Source: Alphaproteobacteria bacterium UBA6062 (GTDB lineage Bacteria > Pseudomonadota > Alphaproteobacteria > Sneathiellales > Sneathiellaceae). From it: DNA of 5,798 nucleotides. The stretch is taken from assembly GCA_002428885.1 (NCBI GenBank), contig DIYE01000321.1, forward strand, positions 1 to 5,798. Reading direction: 5' to 3'. Position 1 is the stretch's first letter. Each line of letters begins with the position of its first letter. Under the pieces are notes generated by a model. The model did not search any database. It was not told the origin of the DNA and saw only the letters and a list, made by a program, of their open reading frames with translations. Made by a program: the position numbers and the translations under genes. Of the stretch, positions 1 to 5,630 are shown one piece after another.

Positions 1-1293
1 GAGCGGGTTGTTCATGCCAAGGGTTGGGGCGCTTATGGTACCTTTACCGTCACCCAGGATATTACCCGCTACAGTAAAGCCGCTCTCTTCTCTGAAGTTG
101 GAAAACAAACAGAGCTCATCACCCGTTTCTCCACCGTTGCCGGTGAGCTGGGCGCCGCCGATGCAGAGCGGGATGTCCGCGGCTTTGCGGTCAAATTCTA
201 TACCGAAGAAGGTAACTGGGATGTGGTCGGCAACAACACCCCTATCTTCTTTATCCGCGATCCTTACAAATTCCCGGACTTCATCCATACCCAGAAACGC
301 CATCCGAAAACCAACCTTCGGTCCGCGACCGCGGCCTGGGATTTCTGGTCCCTGTCCCCGGAGAGCCTCCATCAGATTACCATCCTGATGTCAGATCGCG
401 GCTTGCCGACAGATGTCCGTCATATCAACGGCTATGGCAGCCATACCTTCAGCTTTATCAATGCGGACAATGAACGCTTCTGGGTGAAGTTCCACTTCAA
501 AACCCAGCAAGGCCATAAATACTGGACTAATGAAGAAGCGGAAGAGATTGTCGGTAAAAGCCGGGAAACCACACAGGAAGATTTGTTTAACGCCCTCGAA
601 CAAGGTGATTATCCGAAATGGACCGTCTATGTGCAGGTGATGCCTGAAGCGGAAGCGGAAAAAACACCTTATAACCCGTTCGATCTGACCAAAGTCTGGC
701 CGCATGCCGACTATCCGTTGCTCGAGGTGGGTGTCATGGAGCTCAACCGCAATCCGGATAACTATTTTGCCGAAATCGAACAGGCGGCTTTTTCCCCGTC
801 CAATATTGTTCCGGGAATCGGTTTCTCGCCGGACAAGATGCTGCAGGCCCGGATCTTCTCTTATGCAGATGCCCACCGTCACCGGATCGGCACTCACTAT
901 GAAGCCTTGCCTGTAAATGCACCGAAATGCCCAGTTCATCACTATCACAAGGACGGTGCCATGCGCTTCTTTGCTAATAACCCGGATCCGGACGCCTATT
1001 ATGAGCCAAACTCCGTGAACGGTCCGGTGGAAAAACCGGACCTCAAAGAGCCGCCTCTGAAGGTCTCCGGCGATGCGGACCGTTATAACCACCGTGATGG
1101 GAATGACGATTATGCCCAACCGCGCGCCTTGTTCAATCTGTTCGACCAGAGTCAGAAGGATCGGTTATTCAGCAATATCGCTGCTTCTATCGGTGGAGTT
1201 CCGGATCCGATCCTGGAACGGCAACTTGCCCATTTCGATAAAGTCCATCCGGATTACGGCAATGGCGTGAGGGAGGCCCTTAAAAAGGCCTGA
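1..1293 (+). CDS. katA: Monofunctional heme catalase, 5' end outside window
   Basis: Breaks down hydrogen peroxide to water and oxygen using heme b. The frame is open from base 1 to TGA at 1291-1293 (430 codons). The catalytic His is in the ERVVHAKG motif (codon 13-15). The distal-pocket Asn is the first Asn of GNWDVVGNN (232-234). The proximal Arg and heme-ligand Tyr are in RIFSYADAHRHR (850-852 and 862-864). The VWPH segment (694-705), part of the NADPH pocket in small-subunit catalases, is also present. There is no C-terminal flavodoxin-like extension, so this is a small-subunit (probably clade 3) enzyme. Such proteins are about 480 residues, so roughly 50 N-terminal residues are missing because the window starts inside the gene; nothing suggests a broken gene. 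A terminator-like hairpin follows, so it probably ends its transcript. The family is certain; the symbol katA is conventional rather than proven. Confidence 0.97.
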   Translation, partial: ERVVHAKGWGAYGTFTVTQDITRYSKAALFSEVGKQTELITRFSTVAGELGAADAERDVRGFAVKFYTEEGNWDVVGNNTPIFFIRDPYKFPDFIHTQKRHPKTNLRSATAAWDFWSLSPESLHQITILMSDRGLPTDVRHINGYGSHTFSFINADNERFWVKFHFKTQQGHKYWTNEEAEEIVGKSRETTQEDLFNALEQGDYPKWTVYVQVMPEAEAEKTPYNPFDLTKVWPHADYPLLEVGVMELNRNPDNYFAEIEQAAFSPSNIVPGIGFSPDKMLQARIFSYADAHRHRIGTHYEALPVNAPKCPVHHYHKDGAMRFFANNPDPDAYYEPNSVNGPVEKPDLKEPPLKVSGDADRYNHRDGNDDYAQPRALFNLFDQSQKDRLFSNIAASIGGVPDPILERQLAHFDKVHPDYGNGVREALKKA

Positions 1294-1320
1294 CGGTGTT
1301 GCAGCTCTCCCCTCACCCGG

Positions 1321-1356
1321 GGCGGTGATCTACTCCACGATCACCGCCTTCTTCTT
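1321..1356 (+). terminator. Probable rho-independent terminator after catalase
   Basis: A perfect 10-bp inverted repeat, GGCGGTGATC (1321-1330) and GATCACCGCC (1339-1348), encloses an 8-base loop. A T-rich run, TTCTTCTT (1349-1356), follows immediately. It lies 27 bases after the catalase stop. The T run is interrupted by C, so termination may be partial, leaving some read-through into the crotonase gene. It could alternatively be a palindromic operator. Confidence 0.6.
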
Positions 1357-1364
1357 GATCTCCG

Positions 1365-1399
1365 TCTCCTTTTTCCTGATGATTAACGGAAAAAGGAGA
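1365..1399 (+). promoter_or_regulatory. Hairpin sequestering the Shine-Dalgarno of the crotonase gene
   Basis: A perfect 12-bp inverted repeat, TCTCCTTTTTCC (1365-1376) and GGAAAAAGGAGA (1388-1399), has an 11-base loop (1377-1387). The 3' arm contains the whole AAGGAG ribosome-binding site (1393-1398), six bases before the ATG at 1405. In RNA the SD would be fully paired with a CUCCUU arm, with A-U pairs dominating the middle of the stem. This is the arrangement of translational control elements such as RNA thermometers or protein- or ligand-gated SD hairpins. The repeat is seen directly; a regulatory role is inferred and requires the transcript to start upstream of 1365. Confidence 0.55.
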
Positions 1400-1404
1400 A
1401 AATC

Positions 1405-2172
1405 ATGTCTTCCGCGAAAATCCTGATCGAGCATAATGGTCCGGTGACCACCTTCATTATAAACCGGCCGGAAGTCCGCAATGCCCTGGACCAAGAAGCG
1501 TCGGCCCTGCTGACAGAAGCCTTTCAAGCGTTTGATCAGAATGACAACCAGCAGGTCGGGGTTGTGACCGGAGCCGGAGGTGCCTTCTGTGCCGGTGCGG
1601 ACCTGAAAGAAGCGGCAAGCAATATCAATTACAAGGCCTGGGCCGGTCATCCGGAAGGTCCTCTTCACAAACCACTGTCCAAGCCTCTTATTGCGGCTGT
1701 ATCCGGCCACGCGGTTGCTGGCGGCCTGGGGATCGCGCTTTATTGTGATATCCGAATGGCGGATCCGGATGCCGTCTTCGGTATTTTCTGCCGCCGATGG
1801 GGCGTCCCCATGAGTGACGGCACCCCCACCCGCCTGCCCCGGCTCATCGGCACCGGCCCGGCCATGGATATGATGCTGACCGGTAAACCGGTGTCGGCAG
1901 AAGAGGCAAAAGAACTCGGCCTGGTCACCAGGATTTCAGAAAAAGGAAAAGTCCGCGAGGAAGCCGAAGCCCTGGCCCTTCAAATCGCCGGTTTTCCACC
2001 CATCGCCATGCTGTCCGACCGGCATGCCATCTACGATCAGGAAGGCCGGACAGAAAAAGACGCCCTCCAGCGGGAGTGGGACATGGCAAAAGAAGCCCAA
2101 TTCAAGGAAGCCCAGGCCGGCGCCGACCGGTTTTCCAAAGGCCAGGGCAGACACGGGGATTTCGATATTTAA
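1405..2172 (+). CDS. Crotonase/enoyl-CoA hydratase-family protein lacking both catalytic Glu
   Basis: A 255-residue protein of typical single-domain crotonase length. Family signatures visible are NRPEVRNAL (residues 20-28), the oxyanion-hole region GGAFCAGADL (58-67), SGHAVAGG (100-107) and a long C-terminal helical part. Such proteins bind acyl-CoA thioesters and stabilise an enolate. In classical enoyl-CoA hydratase two glutamates add water; by alignment to rat mitochondrial hydratase these fall at Gly109 (GGLGIAL) and Cys129 (FGIFCRRWGVP). The FCRRWGVP and RLPRLIG segments recall a recurrent bacterial crotonase subgroup often labelled enoyl-CoA hydratase, so ordinary hydratase activity is doubtful; an isomerase, hydrolase or other thioester reaction is possible. 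The start is supported by AAGGAG six bases upstream, itself inside a hairpin. Family certain, substrate and reaction unknown. Confidence 0.93.
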   Translation: MSSAKILIEHNGPVTTFIINRPEVRNALDQEASALLTEAFQAFDQNDNQQVGVVTGAGGAFCAGADLKEAASNINYKAWAGHPEGPLHKPLSKPLIAAVSGHAVAGGLGIALYCDIRMADPDAVFGIFCRRWGVPMSDGTPTRLPRLIGTGPAMDMMLTGKPVSAEEAKELGLVTRISEKGKVREEAEALALQIAGFPPIAMLSDRHAIYDQEGRTEKDALQREWDMAKEAQFKEAQAGADRFSKGQGRHGDFDI

Positions 2173-2195
2173 GTCCCGGAAATGTGACTTGTTTT

Positions 2196-2214
2196 TAGAC
2201 TTCACTAGACTCAC
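2196..2214 (+). repeat. Short imperfect tandem repeat in lipoprotein leader
   Basis: TAGACTTCAC (2196-2205) is followed directly by TAGACTCAC (2206-2214), identical except for one base deletion. It lies in the 83-bp gap between the crotonase stop and the lipoprotein start, where a promoter or operator would be expected. It is short enough to be chance. Confidence 0.25.
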
Positions 2215-2255
2215 ATAAGGAAGAGAGTTCCGTTATCAGTCAACAGGAGTGCGTT

Positions 2256-2732
2256 ATGTCGATAAGGATATTACCGGTCTTTGCCTGTACAGGCTTTGCT
2301 TTACTTCTAGCCGGTTGTACCAGTACGGCACGTTTAGAAAGCGAGCGAGCGCAAACCGATTTGATAGGACTGGAAAAAGCGGCTTTGCTCCAATGCGCCG
2401 GAGTACCTGAAAGAGTAGCATCGGAAGAGAACGGCCTCGAATTTTTAAGCTATAGCAGTGAGCAGACCGTTCATGTACCGGACAGTTTCTATGGGCCCGG
2501 CTTTCATCCCTCTTTTGGCTTTAGCCGATATCGCGGACCTTTTCACGGCGGCTTTCTTTATCATGGCGGCACCCGATCAGAAACCCGACAATGCACCGCG
2601 ACCATAGGTCTGAAGGACGGCAAAGTAACGTCGGTTTCCTACAATCAGAATGATCCCGGGGGATTGGCCGTCAGCCAGTGTTATCAGATCGTCCGCAACT
2701 GCCTTCCAGAGAAGCCTGAAAAGAAATCTTAG
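2256..2732 (+). CDS. Small lipoprotein of unknown function
   Basis: A 158-residue protein with a type II signal peptide: Arg4, a hydrophobic stretch at 5-19, and lipobox LAGC with the lipidated Cys at 21. Thr at +2 is not a retention signal, so outer-membrane sorting by Lol is expected. The mature part begins with a helix, then a short motif around LLQCAGVPERV (44-54) and an aromatic, Gly- and His-rich stretch (78-105). It ends with a beta-like segment, IGLKDGKVTSVSY (117-129), and a CYQIVRNC end (142-149). The GLEKAALLQCAGVP pattern plus a later KDGKVTSV strand resembles BamE/SmpA-type small lipoproteins, but this is only a pattern resemblance. Cys47, 113, 142 and 149 could form two disulfides in the periplasm. 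The start follows CAGGAG with six-base spacing. It is convergent with the alkane hydroxylase gene; no function is assigned. Confidence 0.85.
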   Translation: MSIRILPVFACTGFALLLAGCTSTARLESERAQTDLIGLEKAALLQCAGVPERVASEENGLEFLSYSSEQTVHVPDSFYGPGFHPSFGFSRYRGPFHGGFLYHGGTRSETRQCTATIGLKDGKVTSVSYNQNDPGGLAVSQCYQIVRNCLPEKPEKKS

Positions 2733-2762
2733 CGGATTTCATATCAAGCCTGGGGTCAGGAT

Positions 2763-3818
2763 CTAGGCTGGTAGATGCATCTCGCGCCAGACCTGAACAC
2801 GCGGGTTCATAAGCCTGAACCATAAGGGCGGAATGAGAGCGATGATAATCATCGCTGGATAACCGCTTGGCAGTTGCGGAACATCATCATAATGCCGCAG
2901 GATCTGGTAGCGCCGGGATGCCATAAAATGATGATCGGAATGGCGTGCCAGATTGATCAGCGACAGATTTGAAACAATTTGGCTGGCATTCCAGCTATGC
3001 CAAGGCTGAACACGCTCATATCTGCCCGCTCCTGTTTCCTGCCTCAACAAGCCGTAATGCTCCAGATAATTGACAATTTCCAACAGTGTTATGGCAATCA
3101 TGGCCTGACCTGCAAAAAACAAGACCAATATCCAGCCTCCCATATAGGCCAGACCGCCGTATATCAGTCCCTGTATCAGCAGATAACGGAGCATGCGGTT
3201 GCGAAGATCAAAAACAGAACGGCCTTTCTTGGCAAGCTGATGCTTCTCGATCCGCCAGGCACTCACCAAACCGCCACCAACTGTTCGCGGCAGAAATCTG
3301 TAGAAGCTTTCCCCCAAACGGGAGGTGGCTGGATCCAGCGGTGTCGCCACATTCCGGTGGTGACCATAGACATGTTCGATGGCAAAATGCGCATAGCTCA
3401 CCTGAGACAAGAGGATCTCTGCCAGTGCCTTTTCGAGCCTGTCTGTCCGATGACACAATTCATGGGCCCAGGTAATACCGATAGCACCGGTCATTATACC
3501 GACGGAAAATACCGCACCTGAAAATTCTGCTGCGCTGAAATCAGCGGACAAGATGCAGAAAACAGCGAAAACCAGGACAAATGACTGAATAGGCACCCAA
3601 AGCCAGACAACAGCATTATAACCGATTGAGGTGGAATATTTCTTTTCCTGGTCCGGAGTGGCATTTCCTTTTGCAATACCCCTAAAATGATCAAGCAAGG
3701 GTATAAATCCGAATGTCCATACCGGTGCCAGCCAGAGCATCCAGCCTCCATAAGACAATCCGGCGATAACAATAACCGCCTGACTATAGGTAAGATAATA
3801 CCAACCGAAATGCGGCAT
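2763..3818 (-). CDS. alkB: AlkB-type alkane 1-monooxygenase (membrane di-iron hydroxylase)
   Basis: An integral-membrane non-heme di-iron enzyme that hydroxylates the terminal carbon of alkanes or similar chains, using electrons from rubredoxin. Numbered from the ATG at 3818 (351 residues), all diagnostic motifs are present: HELCH (119-123), EHVYGHH (148-154), NYLEHYG (250-256) and RHSDHH followed by RRYQ (292-303). Several hydrophobic segments fit the multi-helix topology, e.g. about 12-40, 69-94, 99-115 and 210-245. A longer frame begins at GTG 3875, but the shorter start is preferred. GGAGG lies six bases upstream of the ATG, and a good promoter overlaps the GTG. P. putida GPo1 AlkB is about 400 residues, so this one is somewhat short but complete in motifs. 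No rubredoxin, rubredoxin reductase or AraC/LuxR regulator lies nearby. The related XylM/fatty-acid hydroxylases are alternatives; substrate range cannot be read. Confidence 0.93.
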   Translation of the reverse strand: MPHFGWYYLTYSQAVIVIAGLSYGGWMLWLAPVWTFGFIPLLDHFRGIAKGNATPDQEKKYSTSIGYNAVVWLWVPIQSFVLVFAVFCILSADFSAAEFSGAVFSVGIMTGAIGITWAHELCHRTDRLEKALAEILLSQVSYAHFAIEHVYGHHRNVATPLDPATSRLGESFYRFLPRTVGGGLVSAWRIEKHQLAKKGRSVFDLRNRMLRYLLIQGLIYGGLAYMGGWILVLFFAGQAMIAITLLEIVNYLEHYGLLRQETGAGRYERVQPWHSWNASQIVSNLSLINLARHSDHHFMASRRYQILRHYDDVPQLPSGYPAMIIIALIPPLWFRLMNPRVQVWREMHLPA

Positions 3819-3823
3819 ATAGG

Positions 3824-3829
3824 CCCTCC
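3824..3829 (-). promoter_or_regulatory. Ribosome-binding site deciding the alkB start
   Basis: Read on the minus strand this is GGAGGG; the GGAGG core ends six bases before the ATG at 3818-3816. The upstream GTG at 3875 has no comparable purine-rich site, so this SD decides the start. Confidence 0.75.
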
Positions 3830-3848
3830 GCTCAGTTTTCAGAAGTGC

Positions 3849-3877
3849 ATTATAACGCAAGATGGCGTATGGCACAA
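3849..3877 (-). promoter_or_regulatory. Sigma-70-type promoter for alkB
   Basis: On the minus strand TTGTGC (3877-3872) is separated by 17 bases from a perfect TATAAT (3854-3849). Transcription would begin near 3842, giving a leader of roughly 24 bases that contains the GGAGG site. The -35 box matches the consensus only in TTG, so an activator could assist. The promoter covers the alternative GTG start, arguing that this GTG is not used. Confidence 0.6.
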
Positions 3878-3961
3878 AATGAGGCCTGCCAATCGGTCGT
3901 GAATCTAAGCCAAAGTCGCTTTTTACTATCCAACAGGGGCTGAATTTGCTTTTATGCCGCC

Positions 3962-4480
3962 ATGTCTGTGCGTGAGAAACTACCGGTGCTTCTGCCTGAA
4001 ATGAAAGCCTATGCGACGGCTCTTACCAAAGAGCCTGACAGCGCGGAGGATCTGGTTCAGGATGCAGTCAAAAAGGCCTTATCTGCAGAGAAACAACCGG
4101 ACGATCCTGCGGCCTTGAAACCCTGGCTTTTTCGCATCATCAGAAATCTTCATATCGATGGTTTAAGAAAAGAGAAAACCCGCCTGGAATATTCTGCGGA
4201 CCAGGCACGTTTATCTGACGAGGAAACAGGACAATCCGAGAATGTTCTCAATTCAATCCTTGTCCGTCAGGCTTTGATTGAAATCACGGACGCGGAACGG
4301 GAAATCCTGTATCTGATTGATGTGCTCGGCTTTAAATATTCCGAAGCGGCAAAGGTATTGGATATTGCCGAAGGGACTGTTATGAGCCGTATCAGCCGCG
4401 CCCGGCGATCCATGCTGACGCGGATTGAAGAGACAAATGTTAAACCGCTGGAACGGAAACGCAAAAGACTATGGCGATAA
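3962..4480 (+). CDS. ECF-family RNA polymerase sigma factor
   Basis: A 172-residue sigma-70 factor with only regions 2 and 4, as in extracytoplasmic-function sigmas. Region 2 covers about 10-74: SAEDLVQDAVKKAL (27-40) is the core-binding part and PWLFRIIRNLHIDGLRK (54-70) carries -10 recognition. A short acidic linker (about 80-95) follows. Region 4 (about 104-152) has the helix-turn-helix YSEAAKVLDIAEGTVMSRISRARR (126-149, shown in part: YSEAAKVLDI and GTVMSRISRA) for -35 recognition. The last ten bases overlap the next gene, a typical sigma/anti-sigma arrangement. No clear SD precedes the ATG at 3962: a GGGG at 3936-3939 is too far, and the upstream in-frame stop at 3941 leaves no common alternative start codon. 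It is divergent from alkB and convergent with sorAB. The target promoters cannot be read. Confidence 0.94.
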   Translation: MSVREKLPVLLPEMKAYATALTKEPDSAEDLVQDAVKKALSAEKQPDDPAALKPWLFRIIRNLHIDGLRKEKTRLEYSADQARLSDEETGQSENVLNSILVRQALIEITDAEREILYLIDVLGFKYSEAAKVLDIAEGTVMSRISRARRSMLTRIEETNVKPLERKRKRLWR

Positions 4481-5244
4481 GTGATCTGGAATGGGAAAAG
4501 CTGAATGCCTTCGTTGACGGTGAATTGCCGGACGAGGAAGCACATGCTTTTGCCTTGCTTATCCGTAACCGGGCTGACCTGCGAGAGGAACAGGACAAAC
4601 TTCTTGCCCTGAAGGCAGGTCTTCAGGGCTTAAGACCCGCGCCGTCTTCCGAACAGAAAGAGCAGAGGAACCTATGGGCAAGCAAGCCCGTCCACCATAT
4701 CGCCGCTTCCCTGCTGGTCGTGGCATCATTGGGGATCATGTCGCTGTTCTGGCTTAACTGGAAAAAAGAGGAGGAACGCTCCCCTTTCGCTCTCCATGCC
4801 ACCTTTTCAGACAAAACCTATGTCCTGCCGGAACAGAACCCCCGGCTGAGCGTTTCGGGTCTCAGCGGCAGCCGGTTTGGCATTCCGGATCTAACAGCCT
4901 CCGCCCTTGTTCTGGCGGATGTTGTCACCCTGAGTGAGGAAGAACCGGTGGTTGTCGCCATGCATTACAGAGGACAACGAGGGTGCCGTGTTACACTGGT
5001 TGCTACCGGAAGAACGACAGCTTCGGAAACGCCAGGGAGCGCTGACAAACCCGGTATTCTCAGACGGCAGTGGAATAATGAGGATTTCGATTTTACACTG
5101 CTGGCAACGGGTATGGATATAATGCGTTTCAAATCCATCGCTTCTTATGTCATGGAAAATACGGGGCGAGACGCCAATCCGGAGAAGACGGATCTGAGGA
5201 TCGCTATGCAGGAGAGTTACGAAAACGCCCGCCCCTGTGCCTGA
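4471..5244 (+). CDS. Membrane-bound anti-sigma factor (probable)
   Basis: A 257-residue protein starting inside the sigma gene (ATGGCGATAA shares the sigma stop), so the two are translationally coupled. The cytoplasmic part (1-74) opens with LNAFVDGELPDEEA (11-24), the signature seen at the N-terminus of many anti-sigma domains, followed by a charged helical stretch. The zinc-binding HxxxCxxC motif of ZAS proteins is absent; there is no Cys in this domain. One transmembrane helix lies at about 76-97, followed by KK, placing residues 98-257 in the periplasm. That domain has only two cysteines, Cys172 and Cys256 (next to last residue), which could form a disulfide. The role is to hold the sigma factor at the membrane until a periplasmic signal is sensed. 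The role rests on gene order and the N-terminal motif; the sensory domain is not recognised. Confidence 0.85.
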   Translation: MAISDLEWEKLNAFVDGELPDEEAHAFALLIRNRADLREEQDKLLALKAGLQGLRPAPSSEQKEQRNLWASKPVHHIAASLLVVASLGIMSLFWLNWKKEEERSPFALHATFSDKTYVLPEQNPRLSVSGLSGSRFGIPDLTASALVLADVVTLSEEEPVVVAMHYRGQRGCRVTLVATGRTTASETPGSADKPGILRRQWNNEDFDFTLLATGMDIMRFKSIASYVMENTGRDANPEKTDLRIAMQESYENARPCA

Positions 5245-5250
5245 CAGGCC

Positions 5251-5571
5251 TTATTTTGGGAAGTTCGGCCGGTCTGTATTATAGTGCTTTGAAAGGTAAT
5301 CGAGGATAAGAGTATAATCCGGTTCTTCAATTTCCTCCATTTCCTGCTCTTCGATCATCCATTCAATCAGCTCAATCCAGTCTTTTCTGGTCAATCCCTG
5401 CTGGGCAATAATCCGTTCCGAATGACATGCCGCACAATAAGCGTATGTTTCTTCTACTCCCGGTTTTTCGACAAGAACCCCGAATTCAGGCTCATCATCT
5501 TCATCGGCAGCAGTCGCGGGAAAGACAGCAAGTGTCATGACCGCTGCCATAGCAACAGACTTCAAATTCAC
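5251..5571 (-). CDS. sorB: Sulfite dehydrogenase cytochrome c subunit SorB
   Basis: A 106-residue periplasmic monoheme cytochrome c that accepts electrons from the molybdenum subunit SorA and passes them to the respiratory chain. A Sec signal peptide (1-21, cleavage after ATA at 19-21) precedes an acidic linker (DEDDEPE). The heme-binding CAACH is at 46-50. The following QQGLTRKDW, WMIEEQEM and LDYLSKHY segments are characteristic of SorB-like cytochromes; Met78 is the likely distal heme ligand. The family is normally about this length. The start is GTG at 5571, chosen because GGAG (5583-5580) lies eight bases upstream; the internal ATG at residue 8 would cut into the signal peptide. It follows sorA by 59 bases on the same strand, with a hairpin between. 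Its stop is six bases from that of the anti-sigma gene. Confidence 0.88.
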   Translation of the reverse strand: MNLKSVAMAAVMTLAVFPATAADEDDEPEFGVLVEKPGVEETYAYCAACHSERIIAQQGLTRKDWIELIEWMIEEQEMEEIEEPDYTLILDYLSKHYNTDRPNFPK

Positions 5572-5591
5572 GTCAGATACTCCAGATAAAA

Positions 5592-5617
5592 GGGCGGAGC
5601 TTTCCGCAGCCCCGCCC
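5592..5617 (-). terminator. Intercistronic hairpin between sorA and sorB
   Basis: On the minus strand GGGCGGGGCT (5617-5608) pairs with AGCTCCGCCC (5601-5592) around a six-base loop: a GC-rich 10-bp stem with one G-U wobble. TTTTAT (5591-5586) follows. This has the form of an intrinsic terminator, although the T run is only four long. The sorB SD (5583-5580) begins a few bases later. It probably reduces read-through from sorA into sorB or stabilises the sorA message. Confidence 0.6.
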
Positions 5618-5630
5618 GCACACTCATTTC

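Noticed and set aside
1..222. Catalase as an N-terminally truncated pseudogene
   Set aside because: The frame is open and family-like from base 1; the missing part is explained by the window edge.
391..1119. Long minus-strand open frame (242 codons) opposite the catalase
   Set aside because: It mirrors the catalase reading frame; the plus strand carries all the catalase motifs and the antisense protein shows no recognisable domain.
1330..1710. Minus-strand open frame of 126 codons spanning the catalase-crotonase gap
   Set aside because: It overlaps the hairpins and the crotonase N-terminus and has no recognisable protein features.
2171..2196. Possible terminator after the crotonase gene (AAGTC...GACTT then TTTTT)
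   Set aside because: The stem is only five consecutive base pairs with a ten-base loop; too weak to call.
2184..2211. Possible lipoprotein promoter GTGACT-N16-TAGACT
   Set aside because: Both boxes match the consensus in only four of six positions with short spacing, common by chance.
2747..2769. Inverted repeat AGCCT...AGGCT between the lipoprotein gene and alkB
   Set aside because: Five-bp stem with a 13-base loop and no T run on either strand; not convincing as a bidirectional terminator.
2979..3521. Plus-strand frames of 180 and 129 codons opposite alkB
   Set aside because: They lie entirely inside alkB, whose motifs are complete on the minus strand; no ribosome-binding site or domain supports them.
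3924..3929. TACTAT as a -10 box for the sigma gene
   Set aside because: No matching -35 at 16-18 bases, and no recognisable ECF-type -35/-10 pair in the divergent region.
3954..3961. ATG at 3954 as the sigma factor start
   Set aside because: It is in another frame from the sigma factor.
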